A stretch of 64,000 nt of DNA from Gordonia aichiensis NBRC 108223 (lineage in GTDB: Bacteria; Actinomycetota; Actinomycetes; Mycobacteriales; Mycobacteriaceae), in NCBI RefSeq assembly GCF_000332975.1, contig NZ_BANR01000010.1:1-64000 (forward strand), written 5' to 3'. The translations under genes were made by a program, and so were the position numbers. This document shows, one piece after another, positions 8,731-17,623 of this stretch; position 1 is the first letter of the stretch; each line of letters opens with the position of its first letter. The notes beneath the pieces are model-generated. The model searched no databases, was not told the origin of the DNA, and saw only the letters and a program-made list of their open reading frames with translations.

Positions 8731-10085
8731 TCCCGGCGCAGGGGTCGCCGTCAGAAAATCCGGCGCAGGGATCGCCGTCGGGTGGCAGTTCCACGAGGAC
8801 CGGAAATCGGGACAACGGCAACACCGCGGACAACCCGTGGCCGGTGCGCACCGTCAACCGCAAGATCGCCGAGTGGATCAACCGGCTCGGACAGATCTGG
8901 GTGGAGGGTCAGGTCACCCAGCTTTCTCGTCGTCCCGGAACACGCACGTCGTTTCTGACGCTGCGTGATCCGGCCGCCGACATCTCGATCACCGTCACCT
9001 GCAACCCCGATCTGCTGATGCGCACGGAGGTTCCGGTCACCGAGGGCAGCCACGTGGTGATGCTCGGCCGACCCGACTTCTACGCGGGACGCGGCACCAT
9101 CTCGTTGCGCGTCACCGACATCCGTCCCATCGGCGTCGGCCAGCTGCTGCTGCGCATCGAGCGTCTCAAGCAACTGCTCGCTGCCGAGGGACTCTTCGAT
9201 CCGCGGCTCAAACGTCCACTTCCGTTTCTGCCACGCGCGATCGGCCTGATCTCCGGGCGGGCGAGCGCCGCGCAACGCGATGTGATGTCAGTGGCGTCCG
9301 CCCGCTGGTCCCAGGCGCGTTTCGCGGTACGCGATGCACCCGTTCAGGGGCCGACGGCCGTGCCGCGCATTCTCGCGCACCTCGCCGAACTCGACGCCGA
9401 CCCGGAGATCGACGTGATCGTCATCGCCCGCGGCGGGGGCAGCGTGGAGGATCTCCTCCCCTTCTCCGATGAGACGCTGCTGCGGGCCGTCGTGGCATGC
9501 ACCACGCCGGTGATCAGCGCCATCGGGCACGAACCCGACAATCCGCTCCTCGACTACGTCGCCGACGTCCGGGCAGCCACCCCGACCGACGCGGCCAAGC
9601 GCGTGGTCCCCGACGTGACCGCCGAGCTGGCAGGCATCGCCGAGATGCGTCGACGCAGTGCCCACGCCCTCCGGAACTGGGTGCACCGCGAGGATCGGGT
9701 GATCGCGGGCCTGCGTGCGCGGCCGGTACTGGCCAATCCGTTCACCATGATCGACCGACGCGCCGACGACGTCGAGCGCATGCGACGCGACATCCGCCGT
9801 GACGTCACCCGGATGGTCGACGCCGAGGAGCGCCGCGTCGAGCATCTCTCTGCCCGCCTGGCCACACTCGGACCCGCTCAGACCCTGGCGCGCGGCTACG
9901 CCGTCGTCCAGCGCGTCGACGCCGGTGATCCCCATGTGGTGACCTCGACCGAACAGATGCCCGCGGGCGCCCGTCTCCGCATCCGTGTCGGCGACGGCGC
10001 CGCGTCGGCACAGGTCGCCACCCCGGCCGACGGACCCACAGAACCCGCCGAGAGCACCGACCACACGAAGAGGAGCACGAAGTGA
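8727..10085 (+). CDS. xseA: Exodeoxyribonuclease VII large subunit
   Basis: XseA with XseB degrades single-stranded DNA in both directions. The 452-residue product starts with a non-conserved Ser/Pro/Gly-rich tail (about 38 residues, including a duplicated PAQGSPS), then the OB-fold domain ([20 protein letters not shown]), the catalytic domain with SAAQRDVM and [16 protein letters not shown], and a long helical C-terminus ending in the conserved LARGYAVV motif. The GTG start overlaps the preceding stop (GTGA), which indicates coupling. The repeated 5' codons are matched at DNA level by two copies of GGCGCAGGGRTCGCCGTC. Confidence 0.95.
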   Translation: MIPAQGSPSENPAQGSPSGGSSTRTGNRDNGNTADNPWPVRTVNRKIAEWINRLGQIWVEGQVTQLSRRPGTRTSFLTLRDPAADISITVTCNPDLLMRTEVPVTEGSHVVMLGRPDFYAGRGTISLRVTDIRPIGVGQLLLRIERLKQLLAAEGLFDPRLKRPLPFLPRAIGLISGRASAAQRDVMSVASARWSQARFAVRDAPVQGPTAVPRILAHLAELDADPEIDVIVIARGGGSVEDLLPFSDETLLRAVVACTTPVISAIGHEPDNPLLDYVADVRAATPTDAAKRVVPDVTAELAGIAEMRRRSAHALRNWVHREDRVIAGLRARPVLANPFTMIDRRADDVERMRRDIRRDVTRMVDAEERRVEHLSARLATLGPAQTLARGYAVVQRVDAGDPHVVTSTEQMPAGARLRIRVGDGAASAQVATPADGPTEPAESTDHTKRSTK

Positions 10086-10375
10086 CCGGCCAAGCGAAAG
10101 GCACGTCCGCAACGCCGATTCCGGTGGAGCAGCTCGGCTACGAGCAGGCCCGCGACGAACTCGTCGAGGTGGTCACCGCGCTCGAACACGGTGGCCTCGA
10201 CCTCGACGCATCGCTGGCGCTCTGGGAACGAGGCGAAGCACTGGCCACGCGGTGCGAGGAACATTTGACCGGAGCGCGCGACCGGATCGAGGCCGCGCTG
10301 TCGCACGAGGCCGACGATTCAGACGGTGGGGACTCAGACGTCGATGACTCAGCGGAGGACGAGTTCGACGACTGA
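10082..10375 (+). CDS. xseB: Exodeoxyribonuclease VII small subunit
   Basis: The 97-residue product has the family core [20 protein letters not shown] followed by [16 protein letters not shown], and an extended acidic Asp/Ser tail (about residues 77-97) that is not part of the core fold. It starts with GTG overlapping the xseA stop, so the two subunits are made in a coupled way. Role: small subunit of exonuclease VII. Confidence 0.95.
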   Translation: MTGQAKGTSATPIPVEQLGYEQARDELVEVVTALEHGGLDLDASLALWERGEALATRCEEHLTGARDRIEAALSHEADDSDGGDSDVDDSAEDEFDD

Positions 10376-10450
10376 CCCGGCGCACGCCGCCGAGCCAGCA
10401 ACTCGTTGTCGGGAAACCGCTGCCAGCAACTCGACGTCAGGAACTCGACG

Positions 10451-11023
10451 TCAGGAACTCGTCTTGGGCAACGGCTGCTGGGCCAACACCGACTGCGCCA
10501 TCTGCGCCATCTCGGAATCGGGGCCGCGCGACATCACCGCGATCCGCACGTCTGACAGGTCGGTGATCCAGAACTTGTTGCCGTCGTGCGTCGAGTAGGC
10601 CACCCACGTGTGGCCGTCGATCTCCTTGGTGCCGGTTCCCGACGACACGTCGTCGCCGCCGAGTTTCTCGACGAGGTCGTCCTCTGACGCATTGGTCTGT
10701 GTGAGCTGGAGATACGCGCCGGTGCCGGTGACCCAACCGACGTTGCTCGACGTCGAGTTCGCGATCTCCTGGGTGCTGCCGGAGTTCGGTTTCCACCCCT
10801 CCGGGGTCGCCGGTCGTCGAATGGGAAACGGCATGATCCTGGCGTCGGCGGCCAGTCCGCTGCGGACGTCGTAGGCGGGTGTCTTGTCGTCCGACGCCGT
10901 GCCGGTGAGACCGACCGAGCAGTTGCCCGAGGCAATGGCGACGAGCGCGCAGACCGCGAGCAACGGGATCAGCGTCCAGATCATGTCCTTGCCGCTGGTC
11001 AGAATGCGGGGTTTGCTCGCCAT
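10451..11023 (-). CDS. DUF4245 membrane-anchored protein (Rv1100-like)
   Basis: The 190-residue product has a short cytoplasmic N-terminus, one membrane segment or signal anchor (about residues 14-33) and an extracytoplasmic DUF4245 domain including the recurrent LQLTQT and DGHTWV elements. The biochemical function is unknown. I recall the same family (Rv1100) beside glpX in mycobacteria, and glpX is nearby here too. The last codons contain a perfect 14-bp tandem duplication (AACTCGACGTCAGG twice near 10431-10458) that continues past the stop, so the C-terminus may be variable. A GATACT-like box 8 nt before the ATG suggests a very short or absent leader. Confidence 0.8.
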   Translation of the reverse strand: MASKPRILTSGKDMIWTLIPLLAVCALVAIASGNCSVGLTGTASDDKTPAYDVRSGLAADARIMPFPIRRPATPEGWKPNSGSTQEIANSTSSNVGWVTGTGAYLQLTQTNASEDDLVEKLGGDDVSSGTGTKEIDGHTWVAYSTHDGNKFWITDLSDVRIAVMSRGPDSEMAQMAQSVLAQQPLPKTSS

Positions 11024-11137
11024 GGGTCACGAGTATCCCAGTCGCCGAAGACACCTCGTGCCGCGCCCCTCGACGAGCGTGCCCGCCGCCACAACTCGCG
11101 TCCACGCCCGTGTCGTCGCCTCGCGGTACCGTTTCCT

Positions 11138-12673
11138 ATGCGCGCGCTACAGCTCGTCGTGTCCCGTGTCGGTTGCATCGTCCGGTTCGGCGGCAGAGGT
11201 CGCATCGCCATCGCCGTGTTGTCGACGCTGATCGCGGCCGGAGCACTCGCCGCATGCGGCACCTCCGACGACCAACGCAACGGCATGGACGAGATCCGCT
11301 CGTCGGGAGTTTTGCGCGTCGGAACCGAAGGCACCTACGCCCCGTTCAGCTATCGCGATCCGACGACCGGTGAACTCGCCGGCTACGACGTCGACGTCGC
11401 GAATGCGGTGGCCGACAAGCTGGGGGTGCGTACCGAATTCGTCACCACCCCATGGGATTCCATCTTTGCCGGCCTCGAGGCAGGCCGATTCGACGTCGTC
11501 GCCAATCAGGTGTCGGTGACACCCGAACGCAAAGCGAAATACGACCTCTCCAAGCCGTACGCCGTGAGCGAAGGGGTCATCGTCACTCGCGCCGACGACA
11601 ACTCGATCCGCTCGCTCGACGATCTGCGGGGCAAGACCACCGCGCAGTCGGCGACGAGCAACTGGGCCCAGGTGGCCAGGGACGCGGGGGCGAACGTCGA
11701 GTCGGTCGAAGGGTTCACCCAGGCGATCAAGCTGCTCAATCAGGGCCGCGTCCAGGCGACGGTCAACGACAGCGTCGCCGTCTACGCCTACTTCGCCGAG
11801 ACCGGCGATACGAGTGTCAAGATCGCCGCCAAGACCGGGGACACGAGCGAGCAGGCATTCGCGGCCAGGAAAGACAGCGGCATCACCGGCGACATCAACA
11901 AGGCGCTCGACGAGCTCAGCGCTGACGGAACACTGTCGAGAATCTCGCAGAAGTACCTCAAAGCCGACGCGAGCGGCAGCGCGGCGGCCGGGCAACAACA
12001 GGCCGTTCCGCGAAGCACCTGGAAGATCATCGGCAACAACCTGTGGCCCATGGCAAAGGCCACGATCACCGTGACCATCCCACTCGCCGCGATCAGCTTC
12101 GTGGTCGGGTTGGTGATCGCATTGGTGGTGGCACTGGCCAGGCTCTCGGAGACGCGGGTGATCAACTGGCTGGCCCGGGTTTACATCTCGATCATCCGCG
12201 GCACACCGCTGCTCGTGCAGTTGTTCATCATCTTCTACGCGCTGCCCGAACTGGGCATCAAGGTGCCGCCGTTTCCCGCGGCCGTCGTCGCGTTCTCGCT
12301 CAACGTCGGCGGGTACGCCGCCGAGATCATCCGCAGCGCCATCCTCTCCGTCCCGAAAGGCCAGACCGAGGCGGCCCAGACGATCGGCATGAACTATCGC
12401 ACGACGATGCGTCGGATCATCCTGCCGCAGGCCGCGCGCAACGCTGTGCCCGGCTTGTCCAATACGTTGATCTCGTTGGTCAAGGACACCTCTCTCGCGT
12501 CGACGATCCTGGTGACCGAGCTCTTGCGTGTCGCCCAGTTGGCCGCCGCACCGACGTTCGAGTTCTTCGCCCTCTACACCACGGCCGCGATCTACTACTG
12601 GATCGTGTGCCTCGTCCTGTCCGCACTGCAGAACAGACTCGAATCCCGACTGGGGAGGTTCGCGACACGATGA
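11138..12673 (+). CDS. Fused substrate-binding protein and permease of a polar amino acid ABC importer
   Basis: One 511-residue chain joins two normally separate subunits. Residues 1-35 form a lipoprotein signal (GALAAC lipobox), residues about 50-275 are a family 3 solute-binding domain (SSGVLRVGTEGTYAPFSY) and residues about 295-505 are a HisM/GlnP-type permease with the EAA loop (AAQTIGMNYRTTMRRIILPQAARNAVP). Such fusions put the receptor directly on the channel and are known for glutamine and cystine importers. The substrate cannot be read from the sequence; a polar amino acid or cystine is likely. The next gene starts in the stop codon (ATGA) and supplies the ATPase, so a complete importer is made from two genes. 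Confidence 0.9.
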   Translation: MRALQLVVSRVGCIVRFGGRGRIAIAVLSTLIAAGALAACGTSDDQRNGMDEIRSSGVLRVGTEGTYAPFSYRDPTTGELAGYDVDVANAVADKLGVRTEFVTTPWDSIFAGLEAGRFDVVANQVSVTPERKAKYDLSKPYAVSEGVIVTRADDNSIRSLDDLRGKTTAQSATSNWAQVARDAGANVESVEGFTQAIKLLNQGRVQATVNDSVAVYAYFAETGDTSVKIAAKTGDTSEQAFAARKDSGITGDINKALDELSADGTLSRISQKYLKADASGSAAAGQQQAVPRSTWKIIGNNLWPMAKATITVTIPLAAISFVVGLVIALVVALARLSETRVINWLARVYISIIRGTPLLVQLFIIFYALPELGIKVPPFPAAVVAFSLNVGGYAAEIIRSAILSVPKGQTEAAQTIGMNYRTTMRRIILPQAARNAVPGLSNTLISLVKDTSLASTILVTELLRVAQLAAAPTFEFFALYTTAAIYYWIVCLVLSALQNRLESRLGRFATR

Positions 12674-13479
12674 CCGACCGTGACCAGAACACCAACCGCG
12701 GGCCGAGGACCGTCGACGCCGCGTCGCCCGAGCGCGTCGTCGACGTCGTCGGACTGGAAAAATCCTTCGGCGACAACCACGTCCTGCGCGGGATCGACTT
12801 CACCGTCGACCGGGGCACCGTGACCGTCATCCTCGGCCCCTCGGGGTCGGGCAAGACGACGATCCTGCGGTCGCTCAACGCCCTCGACATCCCCGATGCG
12901 GGCGTTCTCCGTGTCGGCGCGCGGACCATCGATTTCAGCGGGCAGTACACCAGGGCCGACATCGCCGCATACCGCGCGCAGAGCGCCATGGTGTTCCAGA
13001 ACTACAACCTCTTCCCGCACAAGACGGTCCTCGAGAACGTCATCGAGGGTCCGGTCGTCGTGCAGCATCGGGACAGGGCCGACGCCGTTGCCGAGGCCGA
13101 ACGACTCCTCGCGAGTGTCGGTCTCGACGACAAGCGCGACCAGTACCCGCACGAACTCTCCGGTGGTCAGCAGCAGCGCGCGGGAATCGTGCGTGCGGTG
13201 GCGCTCCACCCGCAGGTCCTGCTGTTCGACGAACCGACGTCGGCCCTCGACCCCGAACTCGTCGGCGACGTACTGAAGGTTCTCAAGGGTTTGGCCGAAC
13301 AGAGCTGGACGATGGTCGTCGTCACGCACGAGATCCGGTTCGCACAGGAGGTCGCCGACCAGGTGTTGTTCGTCGACGGCGGGGTGATCGTCGAACGCGG
13401 CGGCCCCGACGAGGTGATCGCCCATCCCGCCGAAGACCGGACGCGTCAGTTCCTGCGGCGGATCCTCGACCCGCTCTGA
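12670..13479 (+). CDS. Amino acid ABC importer ATP-binding protein
   Basis: The 269-residue product has Walker A (GPSGSGKTT), the Q-loop (VFQNYNLFPH, typical of the polar amino acid family), the signature LSGGQQQR, Walker B (VLLFDEPTSALD) and the H-loop (VTHE). About 30 poorly conserved residues precede the ATPase fold. The ATG overlaps the stop of the receptor-permease gene, so it is the energising subunit of that importer. Confidence 0.95.
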   Translation: MTDRDQNTNRGPRTVDAASPERVVDVVGLEKSFGDNHVLRGIDFTVDRGTVTVILGPSGSGKTTILRSLNALDIPDAGVLRVGARTIDFSGQYTRADIAAYRAQSAMVFQNYNLFPHKTVLENVIEGPVVVQHRDRADAVAEAERLLASVGLDDKRDQYPHELSGGQQQRAGIVRAVALHPQVLLFDEPTSALDPELVGDVLKVLKGLAEQSWTMVVVTHEIRFAQEVADQVLFVDGGVIVERGGPDEVIAHPAEDRTRQFLRRILDPL

Positions 13480-13613
13480 CCGACCCGCGACCCGCATGCG
13501 CTGCACCGACGGCTCCTGTGATCTTGCCGGGCGAGTGCGTTCGCCTCATCGCGACGTGAAAGGATGAGTGCCGAGTATCACGCACGCACCCCATGCCGAG
13601 GAGTCGATCGAAC

Positions 13614-14609
13614 ATGACAGCCGAGAACCACCAGGCACCCGACCGTAACCTTGCGATGGAGCTGGTGCGGGTCACCGAGGCCGCGGCACTCGCCGCGGGC
13701 CGCTGGGTGGGACGCGGCGAGAAGAAGAAGGGCGACGGCGCTGCCGTCGACGCCATGCGCGAACTCCTCTCGACGGTATCGATGCGCGGCGTCGTGGTGA
13801 TCGGCGAGGGCGAGAAAGACGAAGCGCCGATGCTCTTCAACGGCGAGGAAGTGGGTAACGGGCAGGGACCCGACTGCGACGTCGCGGTCGACCCCATCGA
13901 TGGCACCACCCTGATGGCCGAAGGCCGCCCCAACTCGATCGCCGTCATCGCGGTCAGCGAGCGCGGCACGATGTACGACCCGTCGGCGGTCTTCTACATG
14001 GACAAGATCGCCGTCGGGCCGGATGCCAAGGGCGCGATCAACATCGACGAGTCCGTCGAGTGGAATATCAACTCGGTCGCCAAGGCCAAGGGCATCGACG
14101 TCGGCGACCTGACGGTCGTCGTCCTCGACCGTCCGCGTCACGCCGACCTGATCGGCGAGATCCGCAAGGCAGGCGCCAAGATCCGTCTCATCTCCGATGG
14201 CGACGTCGCAGGCGCGATCGCCGCAGCGGGCGACTACTCGACCGTCGACATGCTGATGGGTGTCGGCGGCACCCCTGAAGGCATCATCACCGCGGTCGCG
14301 ATGAAGTGCATGGGCGGCGAGATCCAGGGCAAGCTGTGGCCTCGCAACGACGAGGAGCGCCAGAAGGCGATCGACGCCGGACACGACCTCAACCGTGTGC
14401 TGGGCACCGACGATCTCGTCAGCGGCGAGAACTGCTTCTTCGCAGCAACCGGAGTCACGAACGGCGACATGCTCCGCGGCGTGACCTACCGTCCCGGTGG
14501 GGCGACCACCCGCTCGCTCGTCATGCGCTCGAAGTCGGGAACCATCCGGCGCATCGAGGCCGTGCACCGCACCACCAAGCTGCGCGAGTACGCCCGCCTC
14601 GACATCTAG
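13614..14609 (+). CDS. glpX: Fructose-1,6-bisphosphatase class II
   Basis: GlpX hydrolyses fructose-1,6-bisphosphate in gluconeogenesis and is the only FBPase of mycobacteria. The 331-residue product shows the metal-binding motifs ([22 protein letters not shown]) and GVGGTPEG. I use the ATG at 13614, ten bases after GAGGAG, and not the one at 13593, because the family starts near [11 protein letters not shown] and the earlier codon precedes this ribosome site. The gene ends in a strong hairpin shared with the convergent lipid operon. Confidence 0.96.
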   Translation: MTAENHQAPDRNLAMELVRVTEAAALAAGRWVGRGEKKKGDGAAVDAMRELLSTVSMRGVVVIGEGEKDEAPMLFNGEEVGNGQGPDCDVAVDPIDGTTLMAEGRPNSIAVIAVSERGTMYDPSAVFYMDKIAVGPDAKGAINIDESVEWNINSVAKAKGIDVGDLTVVVLDRPRHADLIGEIRKAGAKIRLISDGDVAGAIAAAGDYSTVDMLMGVGGTPEGIITAVAMKCMGGEIQGKLWPRNDEERQKAIDAGHDLNRVLGTDDLVSGENCFFAATGVTNGDMLRGVTYRPGGATTRSLVMRSKSGTIRRIEAVHRTTKLREYARLDI

Positions 14610-14616
14610 TCTCCAC

Positions 14617-14660
14617 CGCGATCGCCGCGCCCACCCGCGAAGGTGGACGCGGCGATCGCG
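14617..14660. terminator. Strong bidirectional hairpin between glpX and the wax synthase gene
   Basis: CGCGATCGCCGCG (14617-14629) pairs perfectly with 14648-14660, and inside it CCACC (14631-14635) pairs with GGTGG (14642-14646), giving an 18-bp stem with one mismatch and a small loop. It separates convergent genes and lacks a U tract on either strand. Confidence 0.75.
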
Positions 14661-14672
14661 CTGTTGGCTGGG

Positions 14673-16115
14673 TCAGCTCACCCGCTGCATCCCGATGGTC
14701 GCGTCGTCCGCCTGAGCGTCGGTGTCGCGTCCGAGCGCGAGTACCTCGTCGAATCCGGCGACAATACATTCGGCGAACAGTTCGGGGTCGGTGACCGACG
14801 CGGCGTCGCAGTTCAGTCCCAGGCAGGCCGTGGTGTTGTGAGTGATCATCGTGGCCATCACCGCGCAACCCGGCAACGGGCCGAACGGGAACAACCGCTC
14901 CACCTTGGCGCCGGCAACGTAGGTCTCCCAGGGGATTCCCGGTACGTTGCTGGCCTGCAGGTCGTTCATACTCGTTGCACCGCTGAACTGGCCGAGCAAC
15001 TCACCCGGCATCCACGCGAGCACCGAACCCAGGGTGTTGAAGATGTCGACAGCGGGCTCGGTACGCGCCGCGCGCACCTGTTCGCGGATCGTCAGCACCC
15101 GCTCGAAGGGGTCGTCGATCCCGATGGGCCCGGCGAGTCTGCCCACGGCTATTCGGTTGCCGCCCTCGGGGTCCTCCGGTCGCCGCACCGAGATCGGGAT
15201 CGCGACGGGAATCGCGTCGACCTGCTCCCCCATCTTCTCGTGATAGATGCGGAAGCCGCCGATCAGCCCGCCGAGATAGACGTCGTTGATCGACGCCTTC
15301 ATCGACGTTGCGGCGGCTTTCAACTCGGAGAACGGCACCTCGAAAGCCAGGAACCGCCACGACAAGCTGCGCTGCGCCAGCAGTGGTGATCCCGGCGGAC
15401 TGACCAGGCCTGCCACTCGCGGCACCGACCGCCCATACCGCAGCACCTTGCTGAGCGCACGTTTCGGGTCGGTCAGGGCCAGTGCGCCACGCACGACCAG
15501 GCCTGCCCGGTACGGGGTCTGCGCGAACTCGTGGCCGATCTGACGTGCCAGCACCTCCAGTGCCGACAACTCGGTCGGTGCAGGAGCAGGCGGCTGCGGC
15601 TTGTTGGGGATCGGGTCGCGCGAGGGTGAATGCAATTGCGCCAGAGCCAGAATGGCACCGAGCCCATCGGTCAACGCATGATGCGCCTTCAGAAAGTACG
15701 CGGTCTTGCCGTCGGCGAGCCCGGTGATCAGATAGCCCTCCCACGGAGGGCGAGCAGGGTCGAGTGCCGTCATGGCCAATTGCTCACACGTCGACAGCAG
15801 TTCGCGCATCGAGCCGTCGCCGGGCAACCGGATGCGTCGAACGTGATAATGAAGATCGAACTCCGGGTCGACGGCCCAACTCGGGGTGCCGGTGTGCAAC
15901 GGCGAATCCACCACGCGCGAGCGGAATCTGGGAGCCATGCGACTTCCCCAATCGTGCGCGGCGATCAGCCGATCCCAATCGGGTTCGCAGTCGTAGATCT
16001 CGATCATCGAGATGGTTCCGCGGAGTCGACGGTCGGTGTCGCCGCGCCACATCAGCGCATCGACCGGGCTCATGTGCTGCTCGGTGCCCCACTCGAGGGG
16101 CTGGTCCTCACTCAT
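14673..16115 (-). CDS. Wax ester synthase / diacylglycerol acyltransferase (WS/DGAT)
   Basis: WS/DGAT enzymes esterify diacylglycerol or fatty alcohols with acyl-CoA to make triacylglycerol or wax esters. The 480-residue product has the active-site motif HHALTDG (residues 145-151), the N-terminal MSPVDALMWR segment and the C-terminal NVPGIPWETYVAGA segment of the family. It is the last gene of a three-gene operon with ATGA overlaps (plsB-plsC-this), the order I recall for M. tuberculosis Rv2482c-Rv2484c. That places it directly after the enzymes that make its precursors. The family has many paralogues per genome, so the preferred acceptor is uncertain. Confidence 0.93.
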   Translation of the reverse strand: MSEDQPLEWGTEQHMSPVDALMWRGDTDRRLRGTISMIEIYDCEPDWDRLIAAHDWGSRMAPRFRSRVVDSPLHTGTPSWAVDPEFDLHYHVRRIRLPGDGSMRELLSTCEQLAMTALDPARPPWEGYLITGLADGKTAYFLKAHHALTDGLGAILALAQLHSPSRDPIPNKPQPPAPAPTELSALEVLARQIGHEFAQTPYRAGLVVRGALALTDPKRALSKVLRYGRSVPRVAGLVSPPGSPLLAQRSLSWRFLAFEVPFSELKAAATSMKASINDVYLGGLIGGFRIYHEKMGEQVDAIPVAIPISVRRPEDPEGGNRIAVGRLAGPIGIDDPFERVLTIREQVRAARTEPAVDIFNTLGSVLAWMPGELLGQFSGATSMNDLQASNVPGIPWETYVAGAKVERLFPFGPLPGCAVMATMITHNTTACLGLNCDAASVTDPELFAECIVAGFDEVLALGRDTDAQADDATIGMQRVS

Positions 16116-17623
16116 CCGACAGTCTCCCCTGCATCGTCACCGATCTCGTCATCCTGCGAATCATTCAGGTGCCCGGCGTCACCCGGCTCCGGCCAGTCCG
16201 CCAACGCGGTGATGAACATCTGCCGCACCTCCTCCGCATGGTCGCCGATGGTCTCCGCCTCCCACGTCGTGGTGTCGACGGGCGGCAACACCCGCACCTG
16301 TATCGTTCCGGGCGCGACCAGTTGCGAACCGCGCCACATCAATTCGCCGACGTTGCGCAACACCACCGGCACCACCGGCACGCCGGCCTGCATGGCGATG
16401 TGGAACGGCCCCTTCTTGAACCTGCCGATCCGTGGTGTCGGTGAACGTGTGCCCTCCGGGGCCACCACGAGCGAGAAGCCATCCTCGCGCAGTTTTCGTA
16501 CCGCGGGTTCGAGTTGATCGATCGCCTTACCCGCGTCTGCGCGGTCGATGAAGACCAACCCCGCCGCGTCGAGAATCTGACCGAACACGGGCAGACCGCG
16601 GATCTCCTTCTTGGCCACGCCGGTCGCCTCACGCTGCACCAGATGGATCATGACCGGCAGATCGAGTTTCGACTGATGGTTGAACGCGAAGACGCACGGT
16701 CGATCCGACGTCAGATACTCCTCGCCCTCGATCACGTCGACGTGCACGCCCGCGAGCGCCAGTCCGACGTCGTTGCCGGTGGCGATGCCGGTCTGAACGG
16801 TGGTCTCGAAACGGTTGCGCTGCACCATGCCTCCTGCGATTCCGGCCGCAGCGCCCGCGAGAAACGATCCGTACATGGCTCCGGTGCGTAGCGCCATACC
16901 GAGACGGTTGTGCGAGGGATTGCGCAGGTCGAGAATAGGCCAGCCACGTTCCTTCGCTTCCGCACGCAGAATCCGCCGCGGCGACACCGCAGCGGGATGC
17001 CCGACACTCTCCAGATAGGGGATGTCCTCGTTGCCGTCGCTGTAAGCGAACGACGCGTCGAGATCCATGTCGTATTCGCGTGCGAGCGCCCGCACAGCAG
17101 CCGCCTTGCCCGGACCCCACAGCGGCCGCCCCAGCACCTCTCCGGTGACGATGCCGTCGACCACCTCGACGTCGGTCGCCAAGGCGTGGTCGGCGTCGAT
17201 CTCGCGTGCGATGGGCTCGATCTGGAAGCGGGTCGCCGACGACGCGATCACGATCCGATGCCCCATCTCGCGGTGCGCGCTGAGAATCTGCCACATCTGG
17301 GGACGCAGTTTTGCCGCGGTTTCGTGACGAAAGAGTCTGTCCCCCATCGCGAGGAGTTCGTCGTACGTCTTGCCCGCGAACGTCGGTTTGGTCGCCGCGA
17401 GCACTTCTGCGTAATCCTGTTCGGATTCGACGCCGCGCAGTCCGATGAGCGCGAAATCGGCAACCTCACCCCACCCGAACTCCAGGCTCCGGATGCGGGC
17501 GCCGAAAATCGCCGTGGCGGAGAAACCTTCGATGAGAGTGCCGTCGTAGTCGAAGAAGGCACCGATGTGTTTACCGCGCGGCGCCGAACGGATCTCGGCC
17601 AGCCGAGTCCCCAGCGCACTCAT
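16112..17623 (-). CDS. plsC: Bifunctional HAD phosphatase / 1-acyl-glycerol-3-phosphate acyltransferase
   Basis: The 503-residue chain joins a HAD-IB phosphatase domain (FFDYDGTL with Asp25 and Asp27; YSDGNED near 194) to a lysophosphatidate acyltransferase domain (NHQSKLD, residues 315-321; PEGTRS, 389-394). It is therefore a two-activity protein like Rv2483c. It could acylate lysophosphatidate and, through the HAD domain, dephosphorylate a product; that second substrate is not established. It overlaps plsB and the WS/DGAT gene by 4 bp each, giving a compact glycerol-3-phosphate to storage-lipid pathway in one operon. Confidence 0.93.
   Translation of the reverse strand: MSALGTRLAEIRSAPRGKHIGAFFDYDGTLIEGFSATAIFGARIRSLEFGWGEVADFALIGLRGVESEQDYAEVLAATKPTFAGKTYDELLAMGDRLFRHETAAKLRPQMWQILSAHREMGHRIVIASSATRFQIEPIAREIDADHALATDVEVVDGIVTGEVLGRPLWGPGKAAAVRALAREYDMDLDASFAYSDGNEDIPYLESVGHPAAVSPRRILRAEAKERGWPILDLRNPSHNRLGMALRTGAMYGSFLAGAAAGIAGGMVQRNRFETTVQTGIATGNDVGLALAGVHVDVIEGEEYLTSDRPCVFAFNHQSKLDLPVMIHLVQREATGVAKKEIRGLPVFGQILDAAGLVFIDRADAGKAIDQLEPAVRKLREDGFSLVVAPEGTRSPTPRIGRFKKGPFHIAMQAGVPVVPVVLRNVGELMWRGSQLVAPGTIQVRVLPPVDTTTWEAETIGDHAEEVRQMFITALADWPEPGDAGHLNDSQDDEIGDDAGETVG

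Noticed and set aside
10376-10450. Regulatory repeat cluster between xseB and the DUF4245 gene
   Set aside because: The AACTCGACGTCAGG tandem copy is mostly 3' coding sequence of the DUF4245 gene; it looks like simple duplication with no symmetry or hairpin.
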